Shown one piece after another: positions 61,554 to 64,000 of a DNA stretch of 64,000 nucleotides. Each line of letters begins with the position of its first letter. Positions within the stretch are counted from its first letter, which is position 1. Under the pieces are notes generated by a model. The model was not told where the DNA came from. It did not search any database and saw only the letters and a list, made by a program, of their open reading frames with translations. Position numbers and translations under genes: made by a program. Origin of the DNA: Bog-756 sp963730685 (lineage in GTDB: Bacteria; Actinomycetota; Acidimicrobiia; Acidimicrobiales; RAAP-2); NCBI GenBank assembly GCA_963730685.1, contig CAVSSP010000005.1, forward strand, positions 1 through 64,000, written 5' to 3'.

Positions 61554-63331
61554 ACGCCCATGGCCTGCAGCCACATCTCGATCAGGGCCAGCTGCCACAG
61601 GGCATTGGACCCGAGGGTGGTCCTGGTCTCGTTGGGGGCGGCCAGCATGCGTTCGACGGCACCGGCCCGGAACAGCCCACGGGTGGTGGCGGCCGGATCG
61701 AGGAGGGCCGCCCGCACCCGTTCGAGGTACGGGCCCTCCAGCTGGCGGATGGCGGGCACGGGGAAGTAGCCCTTGGTCCGGTCGATGACGGCGTCGGGGA
61801 CCAGACCCCGCGCCGCCTGCTTGAGCACCCCCTTGCCCCCGTCGGCCAGCTTGAGGGACGGGGGGATGCGCCCGGCCAACTCGACGAACTCGTGGTCGAG
61901 GAAGGGGACCCGGGCCTCGAGGCCCCAGGCCATGGTCATGTTGTCCACCCGCTTCACCGGGTCGTCGACCAGCATGATGGTGGTGTCGTTGCGGAGGGCG
62001 GCGTCGACGGCCGTCTCGGCCCCCGGCCGGTCGAACTGCTCCCGGATGAACGCGGTCGGCGCATCGTCAGGCAGGAGCCAGTCGTCCTCGAGGAGGTCGG
62101 CCAGGGCGGGGAACCGTCGGTCGAAGAATACGTGAGAGTAGGCCTCCAGCGACTCCCGGCGGGGGACCTCGGCCAACGGGGGATACCAGTCGTAGCCTCC
62201 GAGGACCTCGTCGGCCCCCTGCCCCGACTGGACGACCTTGACGTAGGAGGACACCTCCTCGCTGAGCAGGTAGAAGGCGACGCAGTCGTGGCTGACCATG
62301 GGCTCGCTCATGGCCCCCACGGCGCCGTCGATGGCGGGCAGCAGGCGCGAGCTCTCGATCTTGATCCGGTGGTGATCGGTGCCGAAGTGGGCGGCGACCA
62401 GGTCCGAGTACTCGAACTCGTCGCCGGACTCGCCGCCGGCGTCGTCGAAGCCGACGCTGAACGTCTGGAGGTCGTGCTGCCCGGCCTCGGCCAGGAGGGC
62501 GACCACCAGGCTGGAGTCGATCCCACCGGAGAGGAGGACCCCGACCGGCACGTCGGCCACCTGGCGCCGTTTGACGGCGGTCCGGAGGGCGGCGATCAGG
62601 GCCTCGTCCCAGTCGTGGTCCGACCACCGTTCCCGTTCGGGGTCACGCTCGAAGGAGGGGTCCCAGTAGGTGGTGTCCCGGGTCCGCCCGTCGGCCTCGA
62701 CCGTCCTGACCGTGGCCGGTGGCAGCTTGCGGACGCCGTTCAGGATGGTGCGGGGTGCGGGGACCACCGAGTGGAAGGTCATGTAGTACTGCAGGGCGAC
62801 CCGGTCGATGGACGTGTCGACATCGCCGGCGGCGAGGAGGGCGGGCAACGTGGACGCGAACCGTATCCGTTCGTCACTCCGGGAGAGGTAGAGGGGTTTG
62901 ATGCCGAGCCGGTCCCGGGCCAGGACCAGCCGTCCGGACCCGTGCTCGACGATGGCGAAGGCGAACATGCCGTGGAAGTGCGAGACACAGTCGGTTCCCC
63001 ACTGGGCATAGGACTTGCCGATGACCTCGGTGTCCGACGTGGAGAAGAAGGAGTGGCCGAGGCCGCGCAGCTCGTCCCGGAGCTGCACGTGGTTGTAGAT
63101 GCACCCGTTGAAGGCGATGGTCAGGCCGAGGGCGGTGTCCACCAGTGGCTGGGATCCCCGCACCGACAGGTCGATGATCGACAGGCGGCGGTGGCCGAGG
63201 GCCACCGGACCCCGGACCCACAGGCCGGACCCGTCGGGACCGCGGCACGCCATGGTGGCACAGCTCCGTTGGAGGGCATCGGCCTCGGGCGAACCGCCGT
63301 CGAAGCGGAGCTCGCCGCACAGCCCGCACAT
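61550..63331 (-). CDS. Asparagine-synthetase-family amidotransferase (N-acetylglutaminylglutamine amidotransferase-like)
   Basis: 593 residues; ATG 63331 overlaps the previous stop as TGATG. Cys2 is the glutaminase nucleophile (MCGLCGELRFDGG). RGPDGSGLW, LGHRRLSIIDLS and IAFNGCIYNHVQLRDELRGL are the Ntn-type glutaminase. The synthetase domain has the ATP pyrophosphatase loop VGVLLSGGIDSSLVVALLAE, QSGQGADEVLGGYDWYPP, and VDNMTMAWGLEARVPFLDHE. Known: close relatives amidate N-acetylglutaminylglutamine to the osmolyte NAGGN; there the partner is a GNAT/ATP-grasp synthetase. Here the partner is a circularly permuted ATP-grasp protein, so the product may differ. Middle gene of a three-gene overlapped operon. 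Confidence 0.88.
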   Translation of the reverse strand: MCGLCGELRFDGGSPEADALQRSCATMACRGPDGSGLWVRGPVALGHRRLSIIDLSVRGSQPLVDTALGLTIAFNGCIYNHVQLRDELRGLGHSFFSTSDTEVIGKSYAQWGTDCVSHFHGMFAFAIVEHGSGRLVLARDRLGIKPLYLSRSDERIRFASTLPALLAAGDVDTSIDRVALQYYMTFHSVVPAPRTILNGVRKLPPATVRTVEADGRTRDTTYWDPSFERDPERERWSDHDWDEALIAALRTAVKRRQVADVPVGVLLSGGIDSSLVVALLAEAGQHDLQTFSVGFDDAGGESGDEFEYSDLVAAHFGTDHHRIKIESSRLLPAIDGAVGAMSEPMVSHDCVAFYLLSEEVSSYVKVVQSGQGADEVLGGYDWYPPLAEVPRRESLEAYSHVFFDRRFPALADLLEDDWLLPDDAPTAFIREQFDRPGAETAVDAALRNDTTIMLVDDPVKRVDNMTMAWGLEARVPFLDHEFVELAGRIPPSLKLADGGKGVLKQAARGLVPDAVIDRTKGYFPVPAIRQLEGPYLERVRAALLDPAATTRGLFRAGAVERMLAAPNETRTTLGSNALWQLALIEMWLQAMGV

Positions 63332-64000
63332 CAGGCGGCTCCCCCGGGGGGCTCGTCGGGGTCGACCAGGATCCAGGTGTCCTTGGCCCCACCGCCGCGT
63401 GACGAGTTCACGACCATGCTGCCGCCCGGCGCCACCCTGGTGAGGGCCAGGCCGGCCAGTTCGGCCTCTCCCGCCCCGGGCCCGGTGAGGTACACGAAGG
63501 CACGGAGGTCCACGTGCCGGGGCTCCATCCTGCCCTCGACGAACGTGGGGAGGGTGGAGAGGGCGACGACCTCCTGGGCCACCCACGCCGAGGGATCCTC
63601 GGCGATCTCACGCCTCCGCTGGACCAGCTCGGCCGCCGTGGCCTCCGGGCCGATGAGCACGCCACTGCCCCCGTACCCGCCCACCGGCTTGGTCACCAGC
63701 TCGGCCAGCCGGTCGAGCACCGCCTCGGACTCGTGGGGATCCGAGCACCGGTAGGTCGGCACCGAGGCCAACAGCGGCCGCTCCGAGAGGTAGTACGCGA
63801 TCAGGTCGGGGACGTAGCAGTACATCGCCTTGTCGTCGGCGATGCCGTTGCCGGGGGCGTTGACCACCACCACGCCGCCCTGTTGGGCCACCTCGAGCAC
63901 CAGCGCCCCCACCTTCCGCCCCCCGGCGTCGGTCAGGTCGGCGAGCTCGCAACCGATCCGCAGATAGACCACGTCGACCCGGCGGCCGCCGACCACCACC
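63331..64000 (-). CDS. Circularly permuted ATP-grasp protein (type 2), partial
   Basis: The C-terminal 220 or so residues are visible; the start lies beyond the window. VDVVYLRIGCELADLTDAGG, VVVVNAPGNGIADDKAMYCY and LVTKPVGGYGGSGVLIGPEA (nucleotide-binding glycine loop), then WVAQEVVALSTLPTF and the terminal SMVVNSSRGGGAKDTWIL are the marks of CP_ATPgrasp_2 (DUF407-type) proteins. Known: ATP-grasp enzymes join a carboxylate to an amine; permuted members are found with alpha-E and transglutaminase-like genes. Its stop overlaps the amidotransferase ATG by one base, so the two act together. No other partner is visible. Confidence 0.9.
   Translation of the reverse strand, partial: VVVGGRRVDVVYLRIGCELADLTDAGGRKVGALVLEVAQQGGVVVVNAPGNGIADDKAMYCYVPDLIAYYLSERPLLASVPTYRCSDPHESEAVLDRLAELVTKPVGGYGGSGVLIGPEATAAELVQRRREIAEDPSAWVAQEVVALSTLPTFVEGRMEPRHVDLRAFVYLTGPGAGEAELAGLALTRVAPGGSMVVNSSRGGGAKDTWILVDPDEPPGGAA

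Noticed and set aside
58926..64000. Complete NAGGN osmolyte pathway
   Set aside because: The synthetase with GNAT domain is not present in the visible part and the ATP-grasp partner is of the permuted type; only the amidotransferase fits.

Overview
The window is a high-GC chromosome segment with many GTG starts, most likely from an actinomycete. Two secreted repeat families (the 'ESWNGSAWS' family at 36.9-38.7 kb and the 'ASDGGVFxFGDAxFxGS' family at 38.7-40.8 kb), LLM-class flavin oxidoreductases and the mix of TetR and ECF regulators suggest a member of, or close to, Acidimicrobiia. That placement is inference; no rRNA or marker gene is present. I saw no tRNA, rRNA or CRISPR array.

0-7 kb is a worn accessory edge. 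It holds a multiply frameshifted relic of an HNH restriction enzyme of the phosphorothioate-sensing (ScoMcrA-like) type, a frameshifted metallophosphoesterase, an intact AbiE-like pair (winged-helix protein plus nucleotidyltransferase), the RNA helicase gene hrpB, and a decayed integrase-type transposase. 7.3-14.1 kb is the most unusual part. A large soluble protein with three FtsK-like ATPase domains (only the middle one with an intact P-loop) is followed by small helical WXG100-like proteins, a C2H2-type zinc protein and a YbjN-like protein. A convergent set carries a second YbjN-like protein, a 48-residue DnaJ-type zinc-knuckle protein and unknowns. It looks like a stand-alone relative of the type VII (ESX) motor and substrate genes without the usual membrane components.

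14-37 kb is a regulator-rich metabolic region. It has two paralogous divergent TetR/NAD-epimerase modules with visible palindromic operators, a third TetR/SDR pair, MarR and two ECF sigma factors (ECF42 with a DGPF protein; a SigG-like factor with a SnoaL-like protein). Assorted enzymes follow: flavin oxidoreductase, dioxygenase, lipid kinase, thioesterase, truncated globin and DUF899. A more AT-rich insert at 25.3-28.1 kb encodes a histone-deacetylase-like hydrolase and two membrane-anchored unknowns. A dispersed 19-base hairpin (CTCAGC-N7-GCTGAG) occurs seven times between genes from 16.3 to 36.7 kb.

37-64 kb looks like core-type, very high-GC sequence. It encodes secreted beta-propeller-like proteins, a propeller-lipase fusion, a sugar block (GH1 glycosidase, xylB, xylA), several alpha/beta hydrolases and a MarR/MFS efflux pair. 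After these come a zf-UBP protein, an esterase, thioesterases, a TMEM175-type channel, a GH3 glucosidase and a glutamine amidotransferase. It ends with a tightly overlapped operon of circularly permuted ATP-grasp, asparagine-synthetase-like amidotransferase and S9 peptidase, cut by the window edge. Four otherwise perfect genes here each carry one single-base frameshift, two of them clearly at homopolymers, so sequencing or assembly indels must be considered before calling them pseudogenes.
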